Shown here: piece after piece, positions 34,068 through 42,649 of the stretch
Position numbering within the stretch: position 1 is the first letter of the stretch
How the letters are laid out: every line of letters starts with the position of its first letter
NCBI GenBank assembly: GCA_012960035.1
Contig: DUBZ01000146.1
Location: forward strand, 1 to 55,254
DNA: 55,254 nucleotides
Source: Myxococcales bacterium
GTDB taxonomy: Bacteria; Myxococcota_A; UBA9160; UBA4427
Direction of reading: 5' to 3'
Made by a program: the position numbers and the translations under genes
The notes under the pieces: model-generated
Seen by the model: only the letters and a program-made list of their open reading frames with translations
Told to the model about the DNA's origin: nothing
Databases searched by the model: none

Positions 34068-35155
34068 GTTCCGGAATGATTCGCGTCCTCGTGATCGACG
34101 ACTCGGCTTTTAGCCGGCGTACCATCACTCGAATGTTGGAGTCCTCGCCCATCGTGCGTGTCGTTGGCGCTGCGCGAAACGGTGAGGAAGCGCTACGGAA
34201 GGCATTCGAGCTGAAACCCGACCTCATCACGGTCGATCTTGAAATGCCTCGGATGGACGGTTTTACGTTTCTCCGCGTCTTGATGGCGAAGAGTCCGATT
34301 CCTGTGCTGGTGATTAGTGGGCGTTCGGGAGAGGGTGATGTGTTCAAGGCGCTCGACCTAGGCGCGATCGATTTCATTGTGAAGCCGACCTCCAAAGCGA
34401 CGCCCGAACTTCAAAATATTCGTGCCGAACTGATTCGCAAGGTTCATGCGATCCGAGAACTTCGAATCGAACGTGTCAAAGAACGCATCGTGAAGGCGCC
34501 GCCAATGGTGATCGAGACATGCGAGCCAGCGTCGGCCCCCGCACTCGATTCCACCGTGGTTGTCATTGCGTCCTCAACCGGCGGTCCTGCGGCGATCATG
34601 CAGACCTTGGGCGCGTTTTCAGAGCCACCAGCCTGTTCAATTTTAATCGCACAGCATATGCCAGCTGGTTTTACGACTGATTTCGCAGAACGACTCAACC
34701 GATCGACATCTTTTTCGGTTCAAGAAGCAAAGGGTGGAGAAATACCGACGCCTGGAACTGTACTTCTTGCTCCAGGCGGTCTGAACCTGGAGCTCGAATC
34801 GATCCGAGGTCGAATTCAGACGCGAATTGTGCCTAGTGACCCAATGGAAAAATATGTGCCTTCGGCCGATCGATTGTTCGCAACAGCGGCCGAACACTAC
34901 GGAGCACAATTGATGGGTGTGGTTTTGACAGGCATGGGTGACGACGGTTGTCTTGGAGCGCTCGCGGTGCAGAAGGCCGGAGGTTTCGTTGTCGCCGAGT
35001 CAGAAGAAACTGCAGTGATCTTTGGAATGCCCCAACAAGCGATTCGTGCAGGTGCCGTGGACGAGGTGGTTCCGTTACACGAAGTCCCGGCATCCATTCA
35101 AGCGCGCGTGTCTTCGGACGCCGTGTTGCCCGAAACAGGAAGGGGGTCAGCGTGA
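34064..35155 (+). CDS. cheB: Chemoreceptor methylesterase CheB
   Basis: The 363-residue protein has a receiver domain (VLVIDDSAFSRR, Asp58 in TVDLEMPRMDG, Lys in FIVKPTS). A linker leads to the methylesterase domain with the catalytic triad: Ser in IASSTGGPAA, His in AQHMPAGFT and Asp in GMGDDG. It demethylates or deamidates receptors and is likely activated by CheA. It is complete and overlaps cheR by 4 bases. No cheD follows. Confidence 0.94.
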   Translation: MSSGMIRVLVIDDSAFSRRTITRMLESSPIVRVVGAARNGEEALRKAFELKPDLITVDLEMPRMDGFTFLRVLMAKSPIPVLVISGRSGEGDVFKALDLGAIDFIVKPTSKATPELQNIRAELIRKVHAIRELRIERVKERIVKAPPMVIETCEPASAPALDSTVVVIASSTGGPAAIMQTLGAFSEPPACSILIAQHMPAGFTTDFAERLNRSTSFSVQEAKGGEIPTPGTVLLAPGGLNLELESIRGRIQTRIVPSDPMEKYVPSADRLFATAAEHYGAQLMGVVLTGMGDDGCLGALAVQKAGGFVVAESEETAVIFGMPQQAIRAGAVDEVVPLHEVPASIQARVSSDAVLPETGRGSA

Positions 35156-35312
35156 CCCAGGACAAGCAATGCGAAGAGGAGCAGGGCTAAGAGCACGGCG
35201 AAGCGGTGTTGTCGATGTTTAAGCGCGGCGCCAAATACACCAAACAGCTCGTGGCGATCCAAGGGGTTATTGACCTTTTGACGAATGAGTTCCAGTAGTT
35301 TGATCGGCACGG

Positions 35313-35611
35313 TTTTTTGGCGCAGAGGGTGAGGAAGCGCAAAACGGGAATGACGGGGTGCGCAAAGTGACCCGCGACCATTTTGACCTCGCGCTCATTG
35401 ACATCAACATGCCCTTGATGGACGGCTTGAAGCTCATCAGCCTGATCCGGGGCGAACAAAACCTGCAGCGGATGCCGATCTGCGTGATCACCACCGAGGG
35501 CGCGAACGAAGATCGGGAGCGCGCGATGTCACTGGGCGCAACGAGTATCTCACCAAGCCGATCCAAACGAGCCGGGTGCGGTCCGTCGCGAAGGCGCTCC
35601 TTCAAGATTGA
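35313..35611 (+). pseudogene. Broken CheY-like receiver gene
   Basis: The frame through 35358 reads a receiver core (EAQNGNDG, then FDLALIDINMPLMDGLKL with its Asp, then VITTEGANEDRERAMSLGA). Near 35540 the frame is lost. One base forward it resumes as NEYLTKPIQTSRVRSVAKAL, with the conserved Lys, and reaches TGA at 35609-35611, exactly where a CheY should end. The N-terminal strand with the acidic pair is not recognisable upstream. The coding-like short frame 35215-35298 (TKQLVAIQGVIDLLTNEFQ) may be part of it. A one-base deletion plus loss of the 5' end explains the pattern. Confidence 0.7.
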
Positions 35612-35674
35612 ATCCTGAGCGATAGAAGCGCCTAGGCGCGTCGTAGCGGCCTTGCGCGTGCTATAAGTGCCGGG

Positions 35675-36226
35675 GTGCTCGGCCATTCCACAGCCCCGAT
35701 CGTCTCTTTGCTCGCCCTGTCACTTCTGCTCTTCGGAAGTGCCGGTGGGTGCGGCTATCGGTTCGTCGAGTATCGCAGCGACGGAGCCGATCGACGCGAG
35801 ATCGCGGTATTGACCCTCGAAAACGATTCCGAGGAACCGGGTGTCGAGTTGCTCGCCAGCCAGGCACTTCGCCACGAAATCTTGTCGCGCGGTGGCCTGA
35901 GTCTTACCGGAGATCCCGCGACGGCCGATTTCATACTGCGTGGCCGGGTGCTCCCGATTCGAACGCGCAGTAGAAGTTTTACCGGTGTGGCTCTGGCCCG
36001 GGAGTTCTCAGTGACCTTGCGGATGGAACTTCGCGTCGATGCCGCCAAGGCGGAGCAGGGGAAAGTCGCGCGCACCCAATTCGCGGAGACCGACATTTAT
36101 CTCGCGAGTGCCGATTCGGCCGTGCTGCGGAAGAATCGCCGAGAAGCCCTACGCTATCTGAGTGGGGTGCTGGCGCGTCGAGTGCACGACGCGATCGATC
36201 GCGACGTATTGGGCGTGATGCAATGA
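35675..36226 (+). CDS. lptE: LPS-assembly lipoprotein LptE
   Basis: The 183-residue lipoprotein has a hydrophobic signal (residues 8-24) ending SAGGC, a plausible lipobox, followed by GYRFVEYRSDGADRREIAV. The rest matches the LptE pattern (ADFILRGRVLPI, then EFSVTLRMELRV). LptE forms the outer-membrane plug complex with LptD for LPS export. It starts at a GTG and sits directly before holA, the conserved lptE-holA order of proteobacteria. Confidence 0.8.
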   Translation: MLGHSTAPIVSLLALSLLLFGSAGGCGYRFVEYRSDGADRREIAVLTLENDSEEPGVELLASQALRHEILSRGGLSLTGDPATADFILRGRVLPIRTRSRSFTGVALAREFSVTLRMELRVDAAKAEQGKVARTQFAETDIYLASADSAVLRKNRREALRYLSGVLARRVHDAIDRDVLGVMQ

Positions 36227-36284
36227 CGGCGAACAATGCGAGCCAATTGGCGTGTCGCCGGGACCTCTGTCGAACGGAGCACCG

Positions 36285-37265
36285 ATGACCGTCGCAGCGT
36301 TCCAAAAAGAGCTCTCCAAGGGCAAGCTACGTCCGGCGTATCTACTTGCTGGAGACGAACCCTTGCTTCGGGACGATGCGCTCGCATCCATTCAGCAAGC
36401 GGTTCTCGACGGAACGGCGGACGACTTCAATCTGGATCGACTCGAGGGGCGCGCGAGCACGATTGATCAAGTGCGCGATTCGGTCCGCGCTCTCCCGGTC
36501 ATGGCACCACACCGCCTTGTGATTCTGACCGAGCCCGAAGCGGCACGCGGGGCGGCCGGGAAGCAAATGGGTGTGGCGTTGGGCGAGCTCGTGAAGGAAC
36601 TCGCCGAACAGACCGAGACCGTGTTGGTTGTGACCGCGTCCAAGGTCGACAAGCGAGTTGCTTGGGTGAAAGCCTTCAAAGACCCCTCGATGGTCATTCC
36701 ATGCGAAGCGCCCAAAGGCGCGAAAGCGGTCGTGTCATTTGTCAACGCCGAGGCCTCGGCCCAGGATGTCGAACTCGCAAACGGTGTCGCCGAAATGCTC
36801 GTCGAGCGAATTGGTCCGCAGCTTCTGATGTTGCGCCAAGAAATCGCGAAGGTCTCATTGTTGGCAGGGCTCGGTGAGCCCGTGACGCGAAAGCACGTTG
36901 CCGCGTCTACCAGTCACATCGCCGAAGATTCGATCTGGGACCTGATGGACGCGATCGGCGATGGACGAAGCGCTTTGGCGTTGATGCTCTTGGCGCGCAT
37001 GGCAGGGAAGGGTGCGCCGGCGCCCGTGGTGTTGGCGTCGCTGGCTTCGCATTTTCGAAAGTTGTCCCGGCTGCGAAGCGGGGGCGCTGTTCCCGGCCCG
37101 CCGTTCGTCGTCAAAAAGCTTCAGAATCAAGCGCGAAGATTCAATTCGAGTCGGCTCGTGCGATGCCTCGAAGCGATTCACGACACGGACACTGCGCTTA
37201 AGGGCGCGGGTACGCTGCCAGCGGATCTCGCGCTTGAACGTTTGGTTGTGGGGCTGGCCGGCTAA
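36285..37265 (+). CDS. holA: DNA polymerase III delta subunit
   Basis: The 326-residue clamp-loader delta subunit has LRPAYLLAGDEPLLRDDAL at the N-terminus, then LPVMAPHRLVILTEPEA and the C-terminal collar-type helices (LASLASHFRKLSRLRSG). The ATG at 36285 follows GGAGCACCG at good spacing; a GTG at 36252 would add 11 residues. Delta opens the beta sliding clamp. Its place after lptE supports both calls. Confidence 0.9.
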   Translation: MTVAAFQKELSKGKLRPAYLLAGDEPLLRDDALASIQQAVLDGTADDFNLDRLEGRASTIDQVRDSVRALPVMAPHRLVILTEPEAARGAAGKQMGVALGELVKELAEQTETVLVVTASKVDKRVAWVKAFKDPSMVIPCEAPKGAKAVVSFVNAEASAQDVELANGVAEMLVERIGPQLLMLRQEIAKVSLLAGLGEPVTRKHVAASTSHIAEDSIWDLMDAIGDGRSALALMLLARMAGKGAPAPVVLASLASHFRKLSRLRSGGAVPGPPFVVKKLQNQARRFNSSRLVRCLEAIHDTDTALKGAGTLPADLALERLVVGLAG

Positions 37266-37383
37266 GACCGATCGGCCCAGCCGTGGGTCGCACCGCGCAA
37301 GCGCAAAATGCGCACAAGGCCGCACACTCAAGTCGAATCGACTTGATGCTGCCAGGTTAATTTGTTTGGTGAGGTAGCTCCCG

Positions 37384-37496
37384 AACGTCGTGACCGGCAA
37401 AACGTCGTGACCGATAAAACGTCGTGACCGATAAAACGTCGTGACCGATAAAACGTCGTGACCGATAAAACGTCGTGACCGATAAAACGTCCTGAC
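37384..37496. repeat. 17-bp tandem repeat, six full units plus a partial one
   Basis: The unit AACGTCGTGACCGATAA is repeated head to tail six times from 37384 to 37485; the first copy differs at two bases (GGCAA for GATAA). A diverged partial seventh unit follows. There are no spacers. It lies in the 260-base gap between convergent holA and rpsT. It is probably a variable-number repeat, or possibly a protein-binding array. The rest of the gap shows no gene. Confidence 0.9.
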
Positions 37497-37525
37497 GCAT
37501 TGCACGTCCCGGGGTCCCGAACGAG

Positions 37526-37795
37526 CTAGCCGGCGGCGACTGCGTTCAACGCCTTTGCCAGGCGGCTGATCTGTCGGCTTGCGCGCTGCTTCGGAATGAT
37601 TCCCTTGGTCGCAGCCTTGCGGATGGCGCGTTCAGCGGCAGCGAAGTTTTCCGTTGCTGCCCCAGCGTCCTTGGCGTCGATCGCGGTGCGGAAGCGCTTG
37701 ACGAGGGTTCGCATACCGACACGAATGTGTCCGTTGCGGACTTTGCGCTTGAGGGATTGTCGGTGTCGCTTAATTGCTGATTTATGCGTGGCCAA
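37526..37795 (-). CDS. rpsT: Ribosomal protein bS20
   Basis: The 89-residue basic protein has the S20 signature (MATHKSAIKRHRQSLKRKVRN ... KGIIPKQRASRQISRLAKAL). The TTG at 37795 is chosen: it gives the normal MATHKSAIKR start and has GGAG six bases upstream. An ATG at 37807 would add META and overlap its own ribosome site. E. coli rpsT also starts at UUG, linked to autoregulation, so the weak start is probably functional. It converges with holA. Confidence 0.94.
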   Translation of the reverse strand: MATHKSAIKRHRQSLKRKVRNGHIRVGMRTLVKRFRTAIDAKDAGAATENFAAAERAIRKAATKGIIPKQRASRQISRLAKALNAVAAG

Positions 37796-37972
37796 AGCCG
37801 TCTCCATTTGTCTAGCGGGGCCGCAGCATAGTCGGAGCCGTCAAGGCTGTCGATCCCCCAAATGAGCATTCTTTCCACTGAGTTGGCCCTCGGATTTTCG
37901 TTCCGGAGTTCAGCCAAATGCTCGATTCGCCGATATTACGGGGGCGCCGCAATTTCGGCGCGGAGGGTGAGC

Positions 37973-39889
37973 GTGACGACAAAACACCGAACTAGGTTCT
38001 GGCTCTATATGGCGACCGCGATGATTCTCGCAAACGCTTTGCCCGCGTCCGCAATCGACGAAGCCACGGCGCTCGCGGCATCCGCTCCCGACGCGGTGGC
38101 CGCTGCAACGATCATGGCCGGGGCAGAAGAGAACTTGCCCCACGGGGAATCAGCGCAGCCCGTAAGACGCTATCGCTCGGAAGTTGAGCGCGTCTGGTTT
38201 GAAACCGAGGGTGGGACTGCGGCCCGGGGCGCTCGCGCCAAGGTTGTCGCGATGTCCATGGGCATGGAAGACGTCGATTCCGCGGCGCGTGCCCTCGTTG
38301 CCGAGGGCGGCACTCCCGACGAAGCGCTCGCCAACGCGAAGCTCGCCGCCAGGCTCGCTCCCAATCTCCCGATCGCTCGCGCGGGTCTGGCCCGGGAGCT
38401 TTGGCGTCAGGGTTCGTACGGTGAAGCTGCGGAGCAAGCGGTTGCCGGGGTGGGCGCAATTTTTCGAAACTTTGAGGCAGCGGCTTGGTTGTTCGGGTCG
38501 CTGCTGGTCATGATCGCGGTTGTATTGACGGTTGCTCCACTGGTCTTCATCGTCAGCGTCGCCGTGAGCGTCTATGCCCGGGCGTCTCACGACCTCGGAG
38601 ATTTGTTCACCAAGGCCATGCCGAGTTTTTCCCGTGCCGCATTGCTCGGAGCGTTGCTGCTCATTCCGCTCGCCTTGGGGGAGGGGATTATGGGGTTGAT
38701 GCTTGCGCTGTTTGGCTTGGCGTTCTTGTACGGCGACGCGCGTCACCGCATCGCACTCACCCTTGCAGTCGTGCTCTTGGTGGTGGGGCTTTACCCGGTG
38801 GCCTACACGGCGAGCACAGTTTTAATTGCGCTGGATTCAGACCCGGTCGCCGCGGCGACGCTTGCGGTGGTGCAGGGCGTTGAATCGGAGCGCGACATTG
38901 CGCTGCTGGAAGAGGCCAGCGAGACCGAATTTTTGGCGGAACATATTTTGGCCGTGCGGGAGCGACGCCAGGGCCATGTCGAGACGGCTATCGAACGCTA
39001 TGCGGCACTGGTCGAATCCCATCCACGCAACGCCGAAGTGTTGACCAACTATGCGAATCTTCTGTTTAGCAACGGCGACGACAAGGACGCGGTTGAGTAT
39101 TACGAAAGGTCCGCGGCGCTGATCGATTCCCCGCGGCTGATGTTCAACTTGTCCCAGGCCAACGCGCGCTTGTTCAAGATCGAAGAATTCGAAGCCGCGC
39201 TTCGGTCCGCCCAGGCGATCGATGCAGACGCGGTGGCCGAACTGTCTCGGGTGGGCGATGCAGAATTTGTCGCCGACCTGGCCTTTCCACTGACGACACT
39301 CGGCACGCGGCTGCTTACGACGGCGCGGGCGAACCGCATGTCAAACGTGGCGATCGATGGGTTGATGCCCGGTTGGCTCGGTGCCCGTTGGATGAACCTT
39401 GCGGGTAGCTTTGCGCTCATTGCGATTGGCGCGATCATGTTACGCGGAAGGTTCGACCGTGCGAGTTCTTGTACCCGGTGTGGCAAGCGCATCTGCGGCC
39501 GGTGTGACGGGACCGTTTGGAACAGCGAGACCTGCAACCCGTGTTATCACCTGTTTCATCGACCCGAGACTACGGATGCGACGTTGCGCGTGACCCGGTT
39601 GTCAGAACTTCAAAAGCGCGATTCACGGCTCGGGCACGTGATGACAATTGCTTCTCTCTTGGTTCCGGGTGCCGCGGGCTTGTTTGCGCGACGGCCCGAC
39701 TTGGCGTTCTCTGGGATTCTCTTCTGCGGGTTTGCGGCGGTTTTCCTCGGCTGGCATGACGGCATCGTTCCCGATCCGCTTGCAGTCGGGAACGCGGGTG
39801 CCCTTGCATTTATCACCGCCGGAAGCCTTTCGGCGATCGCCTACCTGGTTGTTGTGGGTCGCGGTCTCATGATCCGAAGGAGCCTTTAG
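37973..39889 (+). CDS. TPR and zinc-ribbon multi-span membrane protein
   Basis: The 638-residue product has a signal peptide (ending ALPASA) and an N-terminal region with TPR-like helices (DEALANAKLAARLAPNLPIA). It then has membrane spans around residues 175-200, 230-265 and 270-295, a cytosolic TPR block (HPRNAEVLTNYANLLFSNGD), a span near 490, a four-Cys zinc site (CTRCGKRICGRC, then CNPC) and three further spans. GGAGG sits 6 bases before the GTG at 37973. It ends 2 bases before the second DUF4388 gene, so the two likely act together. I do not recognise the family. Confidence 0.72.
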   Translation: MTTKHRTRFWLYMATAMILANALPASAIDEATALAASAPDAVAAATIMAGAEENLPHGESAQPVRRYRSEVERVWFETEGGTAARGARAKVVAMSMGMEDVDSAARALVAEGGTPDEALANAKLAARLAPNLPIARAGLARELWRQGSYGEAAEQAVAGVGAIFRNFEAAAWLFGSLLVMIAVVLTVAPLVFIVSVAVSVYARASHDLGDLFTKAMPSFSRAALLGALLLIPLALGEGIMGLMLALFGLAFLYGDARHRIALTLAVVLLVVGLYPVAYTASTVLIALDSDPVAAATLAVVQGVESERDIALLEEASETEFLAEHILAVRERRQGHVETAIERYAALVESHPRNAEVLTNYANLLFSNGDDKDAVEYYERSAALIDSPRLMFNLSQANARLFKIEEFEAALRSAQAIDADAVAELSRVGDAEFVADLAFPLTTLGTRLLTTARANRMSNVAIDGLMPGWLGARWMNLAGSFALIAIGAIMLRGRFDRASSCTRCGKRICGRCDGTVWNSETCNPCYHLFHRPETTDATLRVTRLSELQKRDSRLGHVMTIASLLVPGAAGLFARRPDLAFSGILFCGFAAVFLGWHDGIVPDPLAVGNAGALAFITAGSLSAIAYLVVVGRGLMIRRSL

Positions 39890-39891
39890 TC

Positions 39892-41019
39892 ATGGCAGTC
39901 GCACTGCGAGGCAACCTCCAAGACTTCGGCATCGCCGAAGTGTTTCAACTGATCGGTCAGCAGCGAAAGACGGGCATGCTGAAATTTTCGAACGATGGCG
40001 CAGAAGTGTGCTTGGCCTTTGATCACGGTGCGGTCGTCTGGGCGGCGCCCGCGGCGAAGAGTGAAGATGAAACCCTTGGCAAACGGTTGATCCGCTGTGG
40101 CTACGTCACTGCCCAGTCGTTGGCGTCTCTTCACGCCGAGGCCAACTCATCCGGTCGTCCCTTTCGAGGCTTGCTCGTGAGTTCGGGCGTAGCGTCGGAG
40201 CAAGACCTCGACGCTGTCGACAGTTTGCTCACCCACGATACGATTTTTGAGGTGCTGCGTTGGGAAGACGGCTCGTTTCACTTCTTGTCCCAGGGCGTGG
40301 TGCATGAGCGGCCCCAAGAAAAGCTACTGGGCGCCGAACAGATCTTGATGAACGGCCTGCGCATGGTCGACGAATGGCAGGTTTTTCGCGGTTCGGTCCC
40401 TTCGCTGGACACGATCGTGGGGCACGCCCCCGACGTCGACGAAACCCGTCAACGCGTTCGTCGCCAAGGTGGCCAGCACGCGGAGCATTTCGAAAAAATC
40501 GATCACCTGATCGACGGTCGCTTGACCCTTCAGCGCGTGATCGACCTCGCGCGTCTCGGCAGGTTCGATGCCACCCGCGTCGTGGCCGAAATGATGGACA
40601 GTGGCTTTATTGTCGCGCTCGACACCAAGGCGGCGAAGGGTGCAAAGCGCGATCCGGTGAAGCGCGGTCCCAGCGCGGGGCAGCGCGTCGTCGGTTTCAT
40701 CGCCGCATGCGCGCCGCTCGTGATTTTGGCAGGGATGGTCTACGCCGTCTTCATGCTGGGCGCGGCCCGGCCCGAGCGGGTCGAAGCTTTTCGCATTCAG
40801 CGGGACACCCTGGCGGATGCGAAGGCGATGTTCGAAAAACGCCGAATCCGACACGCGATTGAGGCCCACCGATACTTGGTTGGCGAATGGCCTGCCGAGC
40901 TCGAAGACCTCGAAGTGAAGGGACTCTTGCCCATCAACGCGATGGCGAGCCGCGCGGGGGCTGCGTACTATTACGCCCCCAGCGAGGACAACGTGGTCCT
41001 GTTGGCTCCCGAGCGATAG
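39892..41019 (+). CDS. DUF4388 protein with C-terminal membrane anchor
   Basis: The 375-residue product opens with DUF4388 (ALRGNLQDFGIAEVFQLIGQ, then KTGMLKFSNDGAEVCLAF). A winged-helix-like middle part follows (LTLQRVIDLARLGRFDATRV), then one membrane span at about 264-288. The C-terminal 85-residue domain resembles the globular end of a pseudopilin (AMFEKRRIRHAIEAHRYLVG, then GLLPINAMAS, then GAAYYYAPSEDNVVLL). The resemblance is by eye only. It is transcribed with the TPR/zinc-ribbon gene. Confidence 0.72.
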   Translation: MAVALRGNLQDFGIAEVFQLIGQQRKTGMLKFSNDGAEVCLAFDHGAVVWAAPAAKSEDETLGKRLIRCGYVTAQSLASLHAEANSSGRPFRGLLVSSGVASEQDLDAVDSLLTHDTIFEVLRWEDGSFHFLSQGVVHERPQEKLLGAEQILMNGLRMVDEWQVFRGSVPSLDTIVGHAPDVDETRQRVRRQGGQHAEHFEKIDHLIDGRLTLQRVIDLARLGRFDATRVVAEMMDSGFIVALDTKAAKGAKRDPVKRGPSAGQRVVGFIAACAPLVILAGMVYAVFMLGAARPERVEAFRIQRDTLADAKAMFEKRRIRHAIEAHRYLVGEWPAELEDLEVKGLLPINAMASRAGAAYYYAPSEDNVVLLAPER

Positions 41020-41186
41020 TTCGTCTTCATGACTGAATAGTTAGGTTCGCTACCACCGCGGAAGTTGCGGCGGCGCGTGCCAGGCGAACCCCGCACGGTT
41101 TACGTACAGAGCAGGGTCAAAGATCACCGGTTTGGGTGGTTCGTGGCTTGCCGAGTGCACCAGTCACGAATGCGCGGGAGCCCCGG

Positions 41187-42209
41187 GTGGCCAACGAAAC
41201 CGGTCATATTCAGCAGAGCATCACCTTCGAAGACAATCAGGTGGCCGCGTCCCTCTATGGCGATCGTGAGCGACACCTGCGTCTCGTGTCCGCCCAGCTC
41301 GGCGTGAAGGTCCACGCGCGTGGCAATACGGTTCGAATCGAGGGTGCGAAGCCCGACGTCGTCCAGGCGCAGCGCGTGCTCGAAGAACTCTACGCGATGG
41401 TGCGTCGTGGGCAGGATCTGCGTCCGGTTGATGTGCGCGAAGCGATTCGCATGCTCGAACAAGAACCGGACACGAACCTCAACGATGTGACGCGGAGCGT
41501 TCTCGATTCGGTCGGCTCCAGGCATCGAATCCGCGCAAAAAACCTTTCCCAACGAAACTATGTCGAGATGATTGGGGCGAACGACATCGTGTTTGCCACG
41601 GGGCCTGCGGGCACCGGCAAGACCTATCTCGCGATGGCGATGGCGGTCGCGGCCCTCAACCGTCAAGACGTGAGTCGCGTCGTGTTGACGCGGCCCGCCG
41701 TCGAAGCCGGCGAAAAGTTGGGTTTCTTGCCCGGAGATCTCGCGGAGAAGGTGAACCCGTACTTGCGCCCGCTCTACGACGCCCTCAACGACATGATGCA
41801 TTTCGAGAAGATCGCACGGTTGATGGAGCGGAACGTGATCGAAGTTGCGCCGCTTGCTTTCATGCGCGGTCGTACGCTCAACGATGCGTTCGTAATTCTC
41901 GACGAGGCGCAGAATACGACCCCCGAGCAAATGAAGATGTTTCTCACGCGGCTGGGTTTCAATTCGGTTGCAGTCGTCACGGGGGACGTCACCCAGTCTG
42001 ACCTCGGCACGAAGTCACGCAGCGGCTTGGCGGAGGCGTTGGAAATCCTGGACGGCGTCGAAGGGATCGGCTTTACCCAGTTCACGGAGCAGGACGTGGT
42101 ACGGCACCCACTCGTGCAGTCGATCGTGCGCGCATACGACCGCGCAGACGAATCGCGCAAGAAAAAGAGCAAGGGTGGTTCTGGCTCGAACGGCGACGCG
42201 GACGCATGA
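41187..42209 (+). CDS. phoH: PhoH-like ATPase
   Basis: The 340-residue protein has a KH-like N-terminal domain (LRLVSAQLGVKVHARGNTVR). The PhoH ATPase domain has Walker A GPAGTGKTYLAMAM, TRPAVEAGEKLGFLPGDL, and Walker B FVILDEAQNTTPEQMKMFLTR. The GTG at 41187 follows CGGGAG at good spacing; the longer frame from 41136 has an unconserved start. It overlaps ybeY by 4 bases, the conserved phoH-ybeY-lnt order linked to RNA metabolism. Confidence 0.92.
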   Translation: MANETGHIQQSITFEDNQVAASLYGDRERHLRLVSAQLGVKVHARGNTVRIEGAKPDVVQAQRVLEELYAMVRRGQDLRPVDVREAIRMLEQEPDTNLNDVTRSVLDSVGSRHRIRAKNLSQRNYVEMIGANDIVFATGPAGTGKTYLAMAMAVAALNRQDVSRVVLTRPAVEAGEKLGFLPGDLAEKVNPYLRPLYDALNDMMHFEKIARLMERNVIEVAPLAFMRGRTLNDAFVILDEAQNTTPEQMKMFLTRLGFNSVAVVTGDVTQSDLGTKSRSGLAEALEILDGVEGIGFTQFTEQDVVRHPLVQSIVRAYDRADESRKKKSKGGSGSNGDADA

Positions 42210-42649
42210 GCGTTGCGGTAAGCAACCCACCCGAACACGTCGATGCGTGTAGGCTTGACATTCCGCTCCAGAAAAAGCGCGCGCGAGCGGTATTGCGAGC
42301 ACTCGGACATGCGAAGTCCGACCTTTCGGTTGGTTTGGTGGGCGACGTCGAAATTCGCGAACTCAACCGCGACTACCGCGACAAAAATCGCGCAACCGAT
42401 GTGCTTTCGTTTTCGCTAGTTGAAGGCGAATGGTCCGGATTTCGGGGCACGATGCTTGGGGATGTCGTGATTTCGATCGAAACCGCCGCGCGGCAAGCGC
42501 GCGCCCGACACCGCAGCCTTAACGAAGAGGTCACGCGGTTGCTGATCCACGGAATTCTGCATTTGCTTGGGCACGATCACGAAGAAGATGAAGAGGCGCG
42601 AACGATGCGCGCCGAAGAGCGTCGTCTTTCGACCGTGTGCAGGTCGTGA
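42206..42649 (+). CDS. ybeY: Endoribonuclease YbeY
   Basis: The 147-residue metallo-RNase takes part in 16S rRNA 3' maturation and ribosome quality control. It has NRDYRDKNRATDVLSFSL and the zinc motif HGILHLLGHDHEED with three metal-binding histidines. The ATG overlaps phoH, and the stop overlaps the start of lnt. Confidence 0.94.
   Translation: MSVAVSNPPEHVDACRLDIPLQKKRARAVLRALGHAKSDLSVGLVGDVEIRELNRDYRDKNRATDVLSFSLVEGEWSGFRGTMLGDVVISIETAARQARARHRSLNEEVTRLLIHGILHLLGHDHEEDEEARTMRAEERRLSTVCRS

Noticed and set aside
35098..35310. Minus-strand frame containing a hydrophobic stretch (AVLLALLLFALLVLG)
   Set aside because: It overlaps the cheB end and has no start context or homologue I can name; the plus strand has codon-like sequence at the same place.
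37384..37496. CRISPR array
   Set aside because: The 17-bp units touch each other with no spacers and no cas genes are nearby, so it is a simple tandem repeat.
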